A stretch of DNA of 64,000 nt from Shewanella indica (GCF_002836975.1 NZ_NIJK01000027.1:124001-188000), one strand, 5' to 3'. Shown: positions 1 to 9,515, numbered from the stretch's first letter. Notes: a model not told the origin generated them from the letters alone. Program-made: numbers and translations.

Positions 1-317
1 AATACCCAACGTTCGGGCAATATATGGTCATGCAAAAACTGCGGGCCCGAGGTGTATTTCAGGCCGCGGTTGAGTACGGTTTCCACACAGGGGTTGCCGC
101 GGCTCATGGCATTGCCTATCACCACAATATCCGGCTCGGGATCCAGCTGTGAAGGGTCAAACCCCTGAATAAGATCTATCCCCTGCTGCTCAAGCTGGGT
201 GCTCATGGGAGGGTATACATTGGCATCGGAGCCGGTGACCTTATGTCCCATGGCGCGGGCCAGCAGTGCCAAGCCCCCCATAAAAGTGCCACAGATCCCC
301 AGAATATGTACGTGCAT
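1..317 (-). CDS. mpl: UDP-N-acetylmuramate:L-alanyl-gamma-D-glutamyl-meso-diaminopimelate ligase, N-terminal part (cut by window edge)
   Basis: Murein-peptide ligase of cell-wall recycling: it joins recovered L-Ala-gamma-D-Glu-mDAP tripeptide to UDP-MurNAc in the cytoplasm. Only about 105 N-terminal codons are present; the gene runs off the left edge. Reading leftwards from the ATG at 317 the protein opens MHVHILGICGTFMGGLALLA, the glycine-rich nucleotide-binding start typical of Mpl/MurC, followed by GSDANVYPPMSTQLE and the GNAMSRGNP segment that separates Mpl from MurC. It is divergent from the DUF2339 gene, with about 250 bp between them. Family assignment is firm; the central ATPase and C-terminal domains cannot be checked here. 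Confidence 0.9.
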   Translation of the reverse strand, partial: MHVHILGICGTFMGGLALLARAMGHKVTGSDANVYPPMSTQLEQQGIDLIQGFDPSQLDPEPDIVVIGNAMSRGNPCVETVLNRGLKYTSGPQFLHDHILPERWV

Positions 318-569
318 TAAGGCCATCCTTCTGCAGTGAGTCCGCTCGCCCCTCGTTGGGCGAGTTTGCATGCCGCTCATTGTACCTATGCCACCGGCAA
401 GACGCGAGAGGCCTCTGCCAGCTGTTCAGCTTTATCTCATCTTCGCTAAGCAATGTGATTAATAGATAAAGGAATTTCCCAAAACCTGAGCCGAACGCTG
501 GTCAGGACAGAGCCGCGCGTTTAAAATGCCCGCAGCCTACGCAAATGCGATTAGCATCAGGAAAGCAGC

Positions 570-3500
570 ATGCAGTTAACGGAAGAACTCCAACATCTCA
601 GGCGCGAGCTTGAAGATCTCAAACTCAAAGAGACTAACCTGGAAATCAGGACAGATATCCGCCTCGACGCGATAGAACAAAGAATCGAGGCGCTGTTTGC
701 GGCCGTCAATCAGCTTGCCGAAGAGCAAGCTCAGCCTTTGGCGGCCAAGGTTGCCGAGCCGTCAGCAATGCCTGAACAAAATGAACCTCAGGCCGAGCCA
801 AAAGCCGCCGATTTGTCTTTCGAGTCGCCGGCTCAGCGCCAGGACGCCTGGCAGCGCAGGGCCGATATTCAGCCTATCGAGCACACCCAGCCGGCACCAG
901 CTGATACGGCAGCAACGCCAGTTGCAACCCAAGCGCAAACCGCATCAAAACAAACCGTAGCCCAAAGAGTACCGCCCCAAACACAAGAGGGGCGAGGACA
1001 GCAGACTCCCAACTGGGGGCGTAAATTTGATCAGGCTGTGGCCGCTTTTTTTGCCGCTATGCTGAGCCCGCTGCTGGGACTCTTCGCACAAGCCAAAGAT
1101 TTTTATCAGCACTATCAAGCCAAAGGTCAGGGCCCGGTATTTATGATGACCCTGGCCGGGATCATCGCCATGACCCTGGGCTTTGGTTATCTGCTGCAGT
1201 ATTCCATGAACCACTGGCTGTCGGACACAGGAAAGGCCTTGACTGGCTTTGTCTGCGCCAATGGCATTCTGGCCTTGGGAGCCTTTATCCGCAAACGGCA
1301 ACGAGCAATGGCCGATTTCGGCTCGGGTCTGGTGGGCCTTGGGCTGATTATCAACTATCTGTGCGCCTATTTTGTCGGTCCCTACTTCGAGCTGGTACCG
1401 GATGGCGTCAGCTATCTGCTGCTGTTGCTTATCACTGTAGCCGGTTACAGTCTGGCGCTGAAACTGGAAGCCAGAGTCATCAGCATAGTCGCCTTGCTGG
1501 GTGGCTCCCTGGCACCACTGATGCTGCTTTCCGGCAGTCAGGCGCCTTTGATGTATCTCCCCTTCCTGCTGCTGATTGGTGGCTGCTCTTTACTCTTGAG
1601 TCACAAGATACGTTGGCCTGTGCTGCTGGAAACGACAGCCATACTGCACATCGCCTGTATCGAGAGCCTGAGTTTCTTTGTCGAGCTGCCGCTGCAAGGG
1701 CAAGGGATAATGGGAGTTCTGGCGCTCATCTCCCTGCATGGCCTCTTCTATGGCTATGGACTTGGCAGCCTTTGGCTGTTTGGCCGGGAAGGTCTCAGCC
1801 ACAGGCTGCTGGCTCTGCCTGCGGCCTTGCTGGCCTTTTTGGTCTATAGCCTGAGCCAGTTCAGCCCCCACGCCGGCGAGCTGCTGCTGGCGAACGCCGC
1901 CGTGCTTATCGGCCTGTCGCTCTGGCTTAAACAAGACAAACAGCTGCAGACGCTATTATGGCTGGCGACCGGTGCCTGTCTCGGTTTTGCCGCGCTCAGC
2001 CTGCTCAGTGGTGAGCTGCTGGGGCTGGTGTTACTGCTCGAAGCCTTGCTGTTGATGTGGCTAGGTTGCCGAGAGCAGCAAGCCTCGCTGCGAATCGAGG
2101 CCATCACCCTGCTGGCTCTGGGACTGGTCATCAACCTGTTGGCCCTTGGCGATATGATCAATGAAGCGCCGGCGCTCTTGTCACTGCCGCTGCTGGCTTG
2201 GGGGCTAAGCACGCTTAGCTTGTTTGGCTTTAACCAACTGCTGGGCAAACAGCCCGAGCTCAGCCGCTGGGAGCAACAACTGCTGCAGCTGGGACGCGAG
2301 CTTGCCAACGTGCTGCTGGTGTCTTTAGCCCTGGTTAGCACCTGGCTGATAAGTGAACACTACTTCCTGGTGATAATTCCCGGATTGAGTCTGACCTTGC
2401 TGCTACTCGCGCGCAGGCAACAACTCAGGGTCAGCGAGGCCTTGGCCTGGGCCTTGTTGTTACCGCTGGCGGCTCAGGTCATTTTCGCCGTTGTGGAGGT
2501 GCATAGCCTGAGTTTCCGCGCTCAGCCGCTGTATGCGCAAATCGCCAGGGTAGAGCTGTTCCTCTGCCTGTTACTGGCCTGGTATGCATACCGGCGCTTC
2601 CATCCCCTGGGCGAACTTAAGCGTTTGGCCTGGTACGCTCGCCTGGCCTGCCTGGTGCTCTTGCCACTGCTGTGGCTGCCCAAAATTGCCCTTCGCTTTG
2701 AAGATTGGCTGGCCCCGGCCTTGTGGTTATCCTGCTTTGTTAGCTTAGTATTGGCCCGCAAGTTCAGACAGCCGATACTGAAACGCGAAGCGGATGTGCT
2801 GCTGGTGCTGGCTATAGCCCAAACCGCTTTAGCCTGCCTGGCAGGACAATGGCCCGGGCTTGTCGCACTGCTGCTGGGCAGTCTCTATTCTGGTCTGCTG
2901 CTGTGGCGCTATCCATCCTTGCCAAGGCTCTGGCAAGGCCCCTGCCGACTCGGCTGGCAGTTGTCACCCTTCTATGGCGCGCTGCTGCTGGCGGTGGTGA
3001 GTCACAGCCTGGAGGTCTTGTTCAGCCACACTCTGGCACTGAGCAGTGTGGTGCTGAGCGGCTACTTCTTTATCCTGCTCAGCCGCAAACCGCTCAAGGC
3101 CCTGCGCCCGGGTTACCCCTTTGCCTTTGCCAGCTTCTTTATCGCCTTGCTGCTGCCCTGGCTCAGTTGGCTCGACAGCCTTCAGTCGTTGCAGCTCGAT
3201 GCCCTGACTCGGCCTTCTGAGCCTTGGTTGATGGCGCTGGCACAAGCTTGCAACCTGGCCTTGCTGGCGCTGTTTATCCGTAAACGGCCATTGGCCATGA
3301 GACGCTATCGTCAGCAGTTGCCGACCAATATGGTGTTTATCGCCTGGCATGCCCTGTTGCTGCTGGCCTATCTGCCTCTGGCCTACCAGATGCCAACCGG
3401 GTTCGATGCCACCCTAAGCACAGTGCTCATGGTGTCCCACGGCTGCTGGCTGATGTTCCTCAGCCTGCGTCCCGGCTGCCAGATTATGCTCAAACTGGCC

Positions 3501-3659
3501 GCAGGTCTGTTTGCCATCAGTTGCCTCAAGGTATTGCTGCTGGATATGGCCGCCGCCGATCTGCTGCAAAAGATCATCGTCTTTATGCTGATTGGCGCCT
3601 TGCTGCTCGGGGTGGCTTACTTCTACCAGAAATCCAGAGCCCGGCTGCTGTCACAATAA
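570..3659 (+). CDS. DUF2339 family large polytopic membrane protein
   Basis: A 1029-residue inner-membrane protein of the DUF2339 family; no biochemical function is established. Residues 1-55 are a charged heptad-like stretch (predicted coiled coil), residues about 55-145 are a Pro/Ala/Gln-rich linker, and from about 185 to the C-terminus it is an almost unbroken series of hydrophobic helices rich in Leu, probably more than twenty membrane spans. The ATG at 570 is preceded by AGGAAAGCAGC, a good ribosome binding site. It stands alone between divergent mpl and a downstream hairpin. The domain order (coiled coil, disordered linker, multi-span membrane region) fits the family. Confidence 0.85.
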   Translation: MQLTEELQHLRRELEDLKLKETNLEIRTDIRLDAIEQRIEALFAAVNQLAEEQAQPLAAKVAEPSAMPEQNEPQAEPKAADLSFESPAQRQDAWQRRADIQPIEHTQPAPADTAATPVATQAQTASKQTVAQRVPPQTQEGRGQQTPNWGRKFDQAVAAFFAAMLSPLLGLFAQAKDFYQHYQAKGQGPVFMMTLAGIIAMTLGFGYLLQYSMNHWLSDTGKALTGFVCANGILALGAFIRKRQRAMADFGSGLVGLGLIINYLCAYFVGPYFELVPDGVSYLLLLLITVAGYSLALKLEARVISIVALLGGSLAPLMLLSGSQAPLMYLPFLLLIGGCSLLLSHKIRWPVLLETTAILHIACIESLSFFVELPLQGQGIMGVLALISLHGLFYGYGLGSLWLFGREGLSHRLLALPAALLAFLVYSLSQFSPHAGELLLANAAVLIGLSLWLKQDKQLQTLLWLATGACLGFAALSLLSGELLGLVLLLEALLLMWLGCREQQASLRIEAITLLALGLVINLLALGDMINEAPALLSLPLLAWGLSTLSLFGFNQLLGKQPELSRWEQQLLQLGRELANVLLVSLALVSTWLISEHYFLVIIPGLSLTLLLLARRQQLRVSEALAWALLLPLAAQVIFAVVEVHSLSFRAQPLYAQIARVELFLCLLLAWYAYRRFHPLGELKRLAWYARLACLVLLPLLWLPKIALRFEDWLAPALWLSCFVSLVLARKFRQPILKREADVLLVLAIAQTALACLAGQWPGLVALLLGSLYSGLLLWRYPSLPRLWQGPCRLGWQLSPFYGALLLAVVSHSLEVLFSHTLALSSVVLSGYFFILLSRKPLKALRPGYPFAFASFFIALLLPWLSWLDSLQSLQLDALTRPSEPWLMALAQACNLALLALFIRKRPLAMRRYRQQLPTNMVFIAWHALLLLAYLPLAYQMPTGFDATLSTVLMVSHGCWLMFLSLRPGCQIMLKLAAGLFAISCLKVLLLDMAAADLLQKIIVFMLIGALLLGVAYFYQKSRARLLSQ

Positions 3660-3670
3660 ACCAACTCAAA

Positions 3671-3692
3671 GGCGCCCGCGGGCGCCTTGGGA
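3671..3692 (+). terminator. Hairpin after the DUF2339 gene
   Basis: GGCGCCCGCGGGCGCC is a perfect 16-bp palindrome 11 bp after the stop codon. The following T-run is poor (TTGGG), so it may act as a weak or Rho-assisted terminator. Confidence 0.5.
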
Positions 3693-3745
3693 ATAAGTCT
3701 GACTGAAGTTTTGCTAACGACCTTTTACTCCATTCTTGGTAATTT

Positions 3746-4207
3746 ATGAAACTGACCCAAATAACCCTATTTTCCCTGGCTCTGTTTTCACTCCCCGCCC
3801 TGGCCGGTGGTCATTGCGCCAAAAAAGAAGCCGCAATCGAAAAGCAGCTCTCTGATGCCAAAGAGCATAACAACAGCCACAGAATACGGGGACTGGAAAC
3901 TGCGCTGGCCGAAGTCCGTGCCCACTGCACTGAGGCCGGTGAAATCCAAAAGCAGCAAGATTCACGCGATGAATTGGCAAACAAGATCCGTGACAAGCAG
4001 AATGAGATTCGCGAGTTAGGTGAAGAACTGGCCGAAGAACGCGCCAAACTGAACGCCGATATCGCCGAGGCCGAGCGCAAGGGCAAAGTCGATAAGGTCA
4101 CCAAATATCAACGAGAACTGGCCGAGGAAGAGGCTAAAACAGCCGCGAAAATCAGCGCTAAAGAAGCTGAAATACGTGGATTGAAGTCCGAGATGGACGC
4201 CAGATAA
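3746..4207 (+). CDS. DUF1090 family periplasmic coiled-coil protein (YqjC-like)
   Basis: A 153-residue exported protein. Residues 1-20 form a signal peptide ending LPALA before GGHC. The rest is highly charged and helical, with two Cys (GGHCAKKEAAIEKQL and VRAHCTEAG), a pattern typical of DUF1090/YqjC proteins, which are small periplasmic proteins of unknown role. The Glu/Lys/Ala-rich C-terminal half has clear heptad character. It lies alone between the DUF2339 gene and convergent metY. The start ATG is supported by the signal peptide; the upstream GGTAATTT is only a modest ribosome binding site. Confidence 0.8.
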   Translation: MKLTQITLFSLALFSLPALAGGHCAKKEAAIEKQLSDAKEHNNSHRIRGLETALAEVRAHCTEAGEIQKQQDSRDELANKIRDKQNEIRELGEELAEERAKLNADIAEAERKGKVDKVTKYQRELAEEEAKTAAKISAKEAEIRGLKSEMDAR

Positions 4208-4212
4208 GTATT

Positions 4213-4231
4213 AGCCCCGCTTGGCGGGGCT
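4213..4231. terminator. Bidirectional terminator between the DUF1090 gene and metY
   Basis: AGCCCCGC, loop TTG, GCGGGGCT: an 8-bp GC-rich stem between two convergent genes, followed by TTATTG on the plus side. Confidence 0.75.
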
Positions 4232-4245
4232 TATTGATGACATCA

Positions 4246-5523
4246 TCAAGCCTGGGACGCTTCCAGCGCCTGGGCCACATCGCTGATGATGTCGTCTATA
4301 TGCTCAATTCCCACAGAGATCCGGATTAGATCTTCACTCACCCCGGCACGAGCCAACTCCTCGGCGTTGAGCTGCCTGTGGGTCGTGGTGGCAGGATGAC
4401 AGGCCAGTGACTTGGCATCGCCTATATTCACCAGACGCAGGATCATCTGCAGCGCATCGATAAAGCGCCCACCGGCCTCTTTGCCCCCCTTGATACCAAA
4501 GCTGATGATACCGGACGCCTTGCCTGAGGTGATTTTGTCGCAATTGGCCTTATAAGGACTGTCTGCCAGGGCGCCATAATTGACCCAGTTCACCAGCGGA
4601 TGGGACTGCAGGTAACTTGCCAGCGCCTCGGCATTGCTGCAATGTCGCTCCATCCTCAGGCTCAAGGTCTCCAGCCCCTGCAACAGTAAAAAGGCGCTGT
4701 GTGGTGATAAAGCCGCGCCGGTATTACGCAGCGGCACCACTCGGCAACGGCCGATATAGGCCGCCGCGCCGAAGGCTTCGGTATACACCACCCCATGGTA
4801 GGAAGGGTCCGGCTGATTGAGCACCGCAAATCTGTGTTTATTGGCAACCCAGTCAAACTTGCCCGAATCGATGATCACCCCGCCCACTGTGGTGCCGTGG
4901 CCACCGACATACTTGGTCAGCGAGTGGACAACAATATCGGCGCCATGTTCGAAGGGGCGGCACAGCACAGGGGTCGCCACTGTGTTATCCACCACCAAGG
5001 GCACGCCATGTTTGTGGGCAATTTCTGCCAGACGCGCGATATCGACAATATTGCCGGCGGGGTTGCCTATGGACTCACAAAACACCGCCTTGGTGCGCTC
5101 ATCAATAAGCGACTCCAGGGTATCGAAGTCATCGAACGAGGCCATGCGCACCTCTACTCCCTGGCGCGGCAGAGTGTGAGCGAACAGGTTATAGGTGCCG
5201 CCGTAGAGCTGGCTGCTGCTGACTATGTTGTCGCCCACTTCCGTCAGCGCCTGCAGCGCATAAGTGATGGCCGCCATTCCCGAGGCCAGCGCCAGCGCGC
5301 CAATGCCACCTTCGATAGCTGCCATTCTGGCTTCGAGCACGGCGTTGGTGGGGTTCATGATGCGACTGTATATATTGCCGGGCACCTTGAGGTCAAACAG
5401 ATCGGCGCCGTGTTGAGTATCGTCGAAAGTATAGGACGTCGTCTGATAGATGGGCACCGCCGCCGACTTGGTGGTGGCTTCCGATTCATAACCATGGTGC
5501 AACGCCAGGGATTCCAGTTTCAT
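4246..5523 (-). CDS. metY: O-acetylhomoserine aminocarboxypropyltransferase / sulfhydrylase
   Basis: PLP enzyme of the Cys/Met metabolism family that makes homocysteine directly from O-acetylhomoserine and sulfide. Length 425 aa matches MetY (cystathionine synthases are about 385-400). Visible landmarks are YSRIMNPTN near residue 52, the phosphate-binding SGMAAI at 81-86, the Asp of VVDNTVATP near 179 and the Schiff-base lysine in HSLTKYVGGHGT (Lys204). A two-box MetJ operator lies about 60 bp upstream of the ATG, which supports a methionine role. It is a single gene; the neighbouring dsbI transcript ends in its own terminator. O-succinylhomoserine specificity cannot be excluded from sequence alone. 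Confidence 0.9.
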   Translation of the reverse strand: MKLESLALHHGYESEATTKSAAVPIYQTTSYTFDDTQHGADLFDLKVPGNIYSRIMNPTNAVLEARMAAIEGGIGALALASGMAAITYALQALTEVGDNIVSSSQLYGGTYNLFAHTLPRQGVEVRMASFDDFDTLESLIDERTKAVFCESIGNPAGNIVDIARLAEIAHKHGVPLVVDNTVATPVLCRPFEHGADIVVHSLTKYVGGHGTTVGGVIIDSGKFDWVANKHRFAVLNQPDPSYHGVVYTEAFGAAAYIGRCRVVPLRNTGAALSPHSAFLLLQGLETLSLRMERHCSNAEALASYLQSHPLVNWVNYGALADSPYKANCDKITSGKASGIISFGIKGGKEAGGRFIDALQMILRLVNIGDAKSLACHPATTTHRQLNAEELARAGVSEDLIRISVGIEHIDDIISDVAQALEASQA

Positions 5524-5583
5524 CTCGCGCTCCTTGATGACAGATAATGCTGACTGAATGAGTGAGCAATCAAATTAACAGAC

Positions 5584-5599
5584 AGACGTCCAGATGTCC
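5584..5599 (-). promoter_or_regulatory. MetJ operator (two met boxes) upstream of metY
   Basis: AGACGTCC followed directly by AGATGTCC matches two tandem AGACGTCT met boxes at 7 of 8 and 6 of 8 positions. It lies 61-76 bp upstream of the metY start codon, where it could cover the promoter. MetJ with S-adenosylmethionine would repress. Confidence 0.85.
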
Positions 5600-5610
5600 A
5601 AATAAAAAGA

Positions 5611-5630
5611 AACCACCCCTGAGGGTGGTT
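5611..5630 (-). terminator. Terminator of the porin-assT-dsbL-dsbI operon
   Basis: On the minus strand AACCACCC, loop TCAG, GGGTGGTT is followed by TCTTTTTATTT. It sits 25 bp past the dsbI stop and separates that operon from metY. Confidence 0.8.
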
Positions 5631-5655
5631 CTTGCCAGGCGCGATTAGCTGTCTG

Positions 5656-6270
5656 TTATGGCTTGGCCTTGAAGCTCGCCAGCCAACCCACTATTGCGCC
5701 GCCAAGGCCGATGGCAAACACTGAGTAGGCTATGATGCAATAGTGCGCCATATTCATGCCAAACAGTGACCAGTCATCTTCACCGCAGCCGCCGGTAGGA
5801 GCGAACTCAAATGGCAGCCACTTATCCAGCGGCAAGCCCAGAGGGAAGTGCGGCTCGGTGGAGCAGGCTGAACCTGCCGCCGAACCTGCCTCGGCAAAGA
5901 AGTCCATCGACTCATCCACTACCAGGTGCGCGGCGTCGTGGATATTCATCAGTTGAATCGACCAGGCCATTCCCTGGATCACGCCGTAGAGTGCCAGGGC
6001 AACACCCAAGGCCTTGAGCACGTGGTTCTTCGGATTGATCAATATGATGGCACCGGCCAGTACTATGCAGCATTGGCTGAAGCGTATGTAGACACACAGC
6101 TCGCAGGGATCCATCTCCAGAAACACCTGAAAATAGCCCATGGCAGAAGCGAGCAAAAATACTGCCGCGCCCAGCATTATGCTCCAGAGTACTCGCCCCT
6201 GTTGCCAGCGAGCCAGAGTGGGAACGGGAGCCTGGGTAAACTCCCGAAACAACATACTCAATTTATTCAT
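5656..6270 (-). CDS. dsbI: DsbB-family disulfide oxidoreductase DsbI
   Basis: Inner-membrane quinone-linked thiol oxidase that would re-oxidise the partner DsbL. The 204-aa protein has four hydrophobic segments and the CELC redox motif at residues 56-59 after the first span (E. coli DsbB has CVLC). A second cysteine set lies in the large periplasmic loop (SACSTEP and GGCGED). The ATG at 6270 is chosen over an upstream one because it starts MNKLSMLFRE and lies 10 bp after the dsbL stop. It is the last gene of the assT operon. DsbI proteins paired with DsbL are known to serve arylsulfate sulfotransferase, and the context here is the same. Confidence 0.88.
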   Translation of the reverse strand: MNKLSMLFREFTQAPVPTLARWQQGRVLWSIMLGAAVFLLASAMGYFQVFLEMDPCELCVYIRFSQCCIVLAGAIILINPKNHVLKALGVALALYGVIQGMAWSIQLMNIHDAAHLVVDESMDFFAEAGSAAGSACSTEPHFPLGLPLDKWLPFEFAPTGGCGEDDWSLFGMNMAHYCIIAYSVFAIGLGGAIVGWLASFKAKP

Positions 6271-6280
6271 CCGTGACTCC

Positions 6281-6895
6281 TTACTTGGCGGCCAGTTCGG
6301 CCACCAGTTCATCGAGCATCTGCATGCTGCGAATAGACTTGGTGTTGATCAAGTACTTGCCATTGACCACCAGTGCCGGGATCCCCTGGATCTTGGCGAC
6401 TTCCACGCCTCTGTCCCATTTGCTCAAGAGTTGTTGCACCTCAGGGCTATTCTTGGCCGCTTCAAAACCGGCGCGATCCAGGCCTGCGGCCTTGAGGCCA
6501 AAGTCGATGACTTCATCGGCGGAGGCAAAGCGGGCCTTGTCGTCATGATACTTCTTGTACAGTGCCATCTTGACTGTCTTGAAAGCCTGCTCGGATTGGG
6601 TTTGGGCATAAGCCAGCACCAGGGCTTTCTCCATGCCGAATGGCGGCTTGGTGGTGATGTGATAATCATCGAAGGTCACCCCCTTGGGCAGATTTTTCAC
6701 CATGCCGGGGATCACTGCCTTGTCGTACTTGTAGCAGAAGGGGCAGTTGACCGAATACACCTTCACCACTTGATTGGGAGCATCAAAGCTGGCGGCCCCC
6801 AACAGTTGATAGTGTTCGCCTTCATTGTATTTGGCAGCGGAAACAGAGCAGGACAACAACAGGGCACTCAGTGCCAACAGACTTTTCTTCATCAT
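6281..6895 (-). CDS. dsbL: Thiol:disulfide oxidoreductase DsbL (DsbA family)
   Basis: Periplasmic thioredoxin-fold oxidase of 204 aa. A signal peptide (residues 1-20) ends CSVSA-AKYNEG. The active site is CPFC at residues 51-54 (DsbA has CPHC, DsbL typically CPFC) and the cis-proline loop is GIPALVVNGKY. The start ATGATG at 6895 is preceded at 8 nt by GGAG; an upstream in-frame extension lacks a signal sequence. It lies between assT and dsbI, so its expected substrate is the disulfide in AssT. The dedicated-partner role is inferred from the known uropathogenic E. coli assT-dsbL-dsbI set. Confidence 0.9.
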   Translation of the reverse strand: MMKKSLLALSALLLSCSVSAAKYNEGEHYQLLGAASFDAPNQVVKVYSVNCPFCYKYDKAVIPGMVKNLPKGVTFDDYHITTKPPFGMEKALVLAYAQTQSEQAFKTVKMALYKKYHDDKARFASADEVIDFGLKAAGLDRAGFEAAKNSPEVQQLLSKWDRGVEVAKIQGIPALVVNGKYLINTKSIRSMQMLDELVAELAAK

Positions 6896-6943
6896 GATAC
6901 GGACTCCAAACAGGCGGCAGCCCGGCTGCCGCCACAAAAATAA

Positions 6944-8704
6944 TCAACGATTGAACATACTTTCGGGGTGAACCACGGTAGAGCGATAGCCAGGCTCGTG
7001 TTTCATCAGGGTCTTCACCTTAATTTCGACCTTGACCTCGTTGGTCTTGGGATCCACTTCAGTGATCCAATGCTCGGGAGCCTTATCCCCTTCCAGCAAT
7101 CCGGCAGAAGCCGAGGCCATAAACATGGTCTTGTGATCCGCTTGCCACTCTGTGATGGAAGTGATTGGGCTATACCACTCGTATCCCCGCTCTTTGCCGT
7201 ACTCCCAGGTCTGCTGCACTGTCATCTTGCCCATGTTGACTTTGTACTCGACGCCGCGGGAATACTTCATGGTCGGCAGTGCAGGTTGTTCCAGACCGCG
7301 GCCATCGCCGTTGTCAAACACTGTGACTGTGCCCCTGTCCGGTACCGGCCAAGCCGTGTGCTGAGTCCAGGTCCAGTCAAAGCTGCCTTCGCAACCCTTG
7401 GCGTCACACTTGAGTGCCCGACCTTTGGTATCAACGGGTTTCAGTACCTTGGCGGCCAGTTCTCCTTTCCAACCTTCGGGAGTGCCGAGGATCCACTTGA
7501 CCTTGTTATCACGGCCAACCTTGATCACCGCAGACTGGTGGCGTGAGCTGACAATGATGCTGTCATCGGCCGGGTCATAACCTATGGAGTTGATATGCAG
7601 CCAGTTGCGACCGGTTCCGACCCCGGCAACATCGCCATAAGGTTCGCTGGCCAGCTCTTCGGCAGTCTTGGTTTCACCGGCCTTGGAGACATCCACGTTC
7701 AGGCAAACCGCCCCCATATCCAATGACTTGAGCACAGTGTCACGCATAGGGTCGAGTATCTTGTTGAAGTCCCAAACCTTAACGACATCACCGTTCTGAT
7801 CCACTTCAATCACATGGTCGCGCACTGTGTCGACCTTGAGGCCATCCGGCGTGACATAATCACGCTTTCCCACCCTCAGCAGCAGGTGACCATTGGGCAT
7901 TTCGGTGATCTCATGGGAGAAACCATTGAAGCCCCGCGGGAGTTCGCGCTTGAAGATAGGCTTGCCGATAAAGTCATACTTGGCGTAGTAAGGCACCTGG
8001 AACCCTTGATGCAATTCAAACATCAACCCCTGGCCAAAGATCAGCTTGCCATCACGGGTCTGCTTGAAGGACATGGAGCCGCCCGGACGGTCATAGATAA
8101 CATCGCTGTTCAGATGCCAACGCACATCGCCGTTGGTATCTATGATGTTCTGGGTCGGGATCCAGTCCCAGTGGTCACGGATATTGGGTGGTATCACCTG
8201 ACCATCAACCAGATAGAATCTGTCTTCAAAACCTTTGGCGACTTTGACCGGCTCATATTCATATTGAGTGCGGTCATTGCCATCGATATGCAGGTGAGGC
8301 AATGCACTGGTGCGGATCTTGTATTCCTCGGTCACTGACTTACCGGCCAGTTTGTAGCTGACCTCAACCCGGTTCAGATAATCGGGATAGAGGCCAAATA
8401 CCGGAATACCACTGTGGGTGTTGAGTTGAGTCAATCCCACAGGGTACTGAATATCAATCCCTTTCTTTCCTTTGCCTTTGACCGTGACCTTGACGTCACT
8501 GATGGACTTGCCACCGAGATCGATCACCGCCACCAAGGGGCTGAACTTGTAAGGATCTACATAGACAAATCCCAACTGCCCCTGAGGTATGGCACTGGAA
8601 CTGGTACCCGGCAGATCGCCACCGGCAATCACCTGGGTTGAGAAACCCGTTAATGTCAGACTGGATGCCGCCAACATTAAGTAACACAGTCTCTTCATTT
8701 TCAT
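6944..8704 (-). CDS. assT: Arylsulfate sulfotransferase AssT
   Basis: Periplasmic PAPS-independent sulfotransferase that moves sulfate from one phenolic sulfate ester to another phenol through a sulfo-histidine. The 586-aa protein has a signal peptide (MKRLCYLMLAASSLTLTGFS). Landmarks fit the six-bladed propeller enzyme: WLHINS and SSRHQS place a His and an Arg 18 residues apart, as in E. coli AssT His356/Arg374, and QHTAWP likely holds the catalytic His. A CDAKGC cysteine pair lies just before it, matching the disulfide installed by DsbL. The ATG at 8704 has GGAAGGTG upstream; an earlier TTG (8719) would lie inside that ribosome binding site. It follows a porin gene by 15 bp. Confidence 0.92.
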   Translation of the reverse strand: MKMKRLCYLMLAASSLTLTGFSTQVIAGGDLPGTSSSAIPQGQLGFVYVDPYKFSPLVAVIDLGGKSISDVKVTVKGKGKKGIDIQYPVGLTQLNTHSGIPVFGLYPDYLNRVEVSYKLAGKSVTEEYKIRTSALPHLHIDGNDRTQYEYEPVKVAKGFEDRFYLVDGQVIPPNIRDHWDWIPTQNIIDTNGDVRWHLNSDVIYDRPGGSMSFKQTRDGKLIFGQGLMFELHQGFQVPYYAKYDFIGKPIFKRELPRGFNGFSHEITEMPNGHLLLRVGKRDYVTPDGLKVDTVRDHVIEVDQNGDVVKVWDFNKILDPMRDTVLKSLDMGAVCLNVDVSKAGETKTAEELASEPYGDVAGVGTGRNWLHINSIGYDPADDSIIVSSRHQSAVIKVGRDNKVKWILGTPEGWKGELAAKVLKPVDTKGRALKCDAKGCEGSFDWTWTQHTAWPVPDRGTVTVFDNGDGRGLEQPALPTMKYSRGVEYKVNMGKMTVQQTWEYGKERGYEWYSPITSITEWQADHKTMFMASASAGLLEGDKAPEHWITEVDPKTNEVKVEIKVKTLMKHEPGYRSTVVHPESMFNR

Positions 8705-8719
8705 CTTGTCACCTTCCAA

Positions 8720-9460
8720 TTAAAGTTGATATTGCAGGGAATAAAAAATAGCGTCGTGATATCCTTGTTTTCCTAAGTTATTTTCCGCATACCGATAACT
8801 CAGGATAAAACTCAGATTTTCGCTAAAAGACCAATTAACAGATAAAGCTCCATTAAAACCAAAATCTTTTCCATCACCAGATAAAACCAAATAATCATCT
8901 TCGCGATTAAAAAAGTGTTCTTGCCACCAGGTCAACTTAAAGTCTTGCTTAAATAGATTTAGCTTATGGCTTGCCAGAAAATAAACATACCCACTGTTGA
9001 AACCACCTTCAAAGTTGGCATCAAAACTTTTATAAGTGGCATCGACAAAATGTCCTGCCAGGGCAACTTGTAGATAAGTATCGTCATAATTTTTGTCCCA
9101 GCTCAGTCCCAACATGGTGTTGGTTTCGCCCCAACTGGGTTTACTCTTGTCAAACACTTGGCCATAGAGATTCCAATCTGTCTCCCCTAAGTTAATCTGA
9201 CCTATCACATTAATCTCTGTGCCGTAGTAGGCTCCATCATCCGGGTCTTCCCACTTTACATGGCCATAAATATCCCCATACTCATTACCAACGGCACCTT
9301 TCAGAGTGATAAATGGGTTATTGTCTTTGGCCTCGCCAAAATAATCCGATGCTTTGGATTGCCAATCCATCATCCCGGCTTCAACAGCCAACATAGCCGC
9401 CTGACAGTGGCCACCAAGGCAGGCAGAGATAATTAAGGGACATAGCAATTTCGTGTTCAT
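8720..9460 (-). CDS. Tsx/OmpK-family outer-membrane channel
   Basis: Predicted 12-stranded beta-barrel of the nucleoside-specific channel (Tsx/OmpK) family, 246 aa. It has a signal peptide (about 1-21, ending GGHCQA), alternating aromatic strands such as DWNLYGQVF and TYLQVALAGHF, and a C-terminal strand ending in YSLQYQL, typical of barrel proteins. The ATG at 9460 is chosen because AAGGA lies 6 nt upstream. It is the first gene of the assT operon, so it may admit aromatic sulfate esters or phenols for AssT; that substrate is inferred from context only. Confidence 0.8.
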   Translation of the reverse strand: MNTKLLCPLIISACLGGHCQAAMLAVEAGMMDWQSKASDYFGEAKDNNPFITLKGAVGNEYGDIYGHVKWEDPDDGAYYGTEINVIGQINLGETDWNLYGQVFDKSKPSWGETNTMLGLSWDKNYDDTYLQVALAGHFVDATYKSFDANFEGGFNSGYVYFLASHKLNLFKQDFKLTWWQEHFFNREDDYLVLSGDGKDFGFNGALSVNWSFSENLSFILSYRYAENNLGKQGYHDAIFYSLQYQL

Positions 9461-9515
9461 ATTCAATCCTTCCTTCCCGACTCAAGTTAATTATTTACAG
9501 AAGCAGAATTGAATA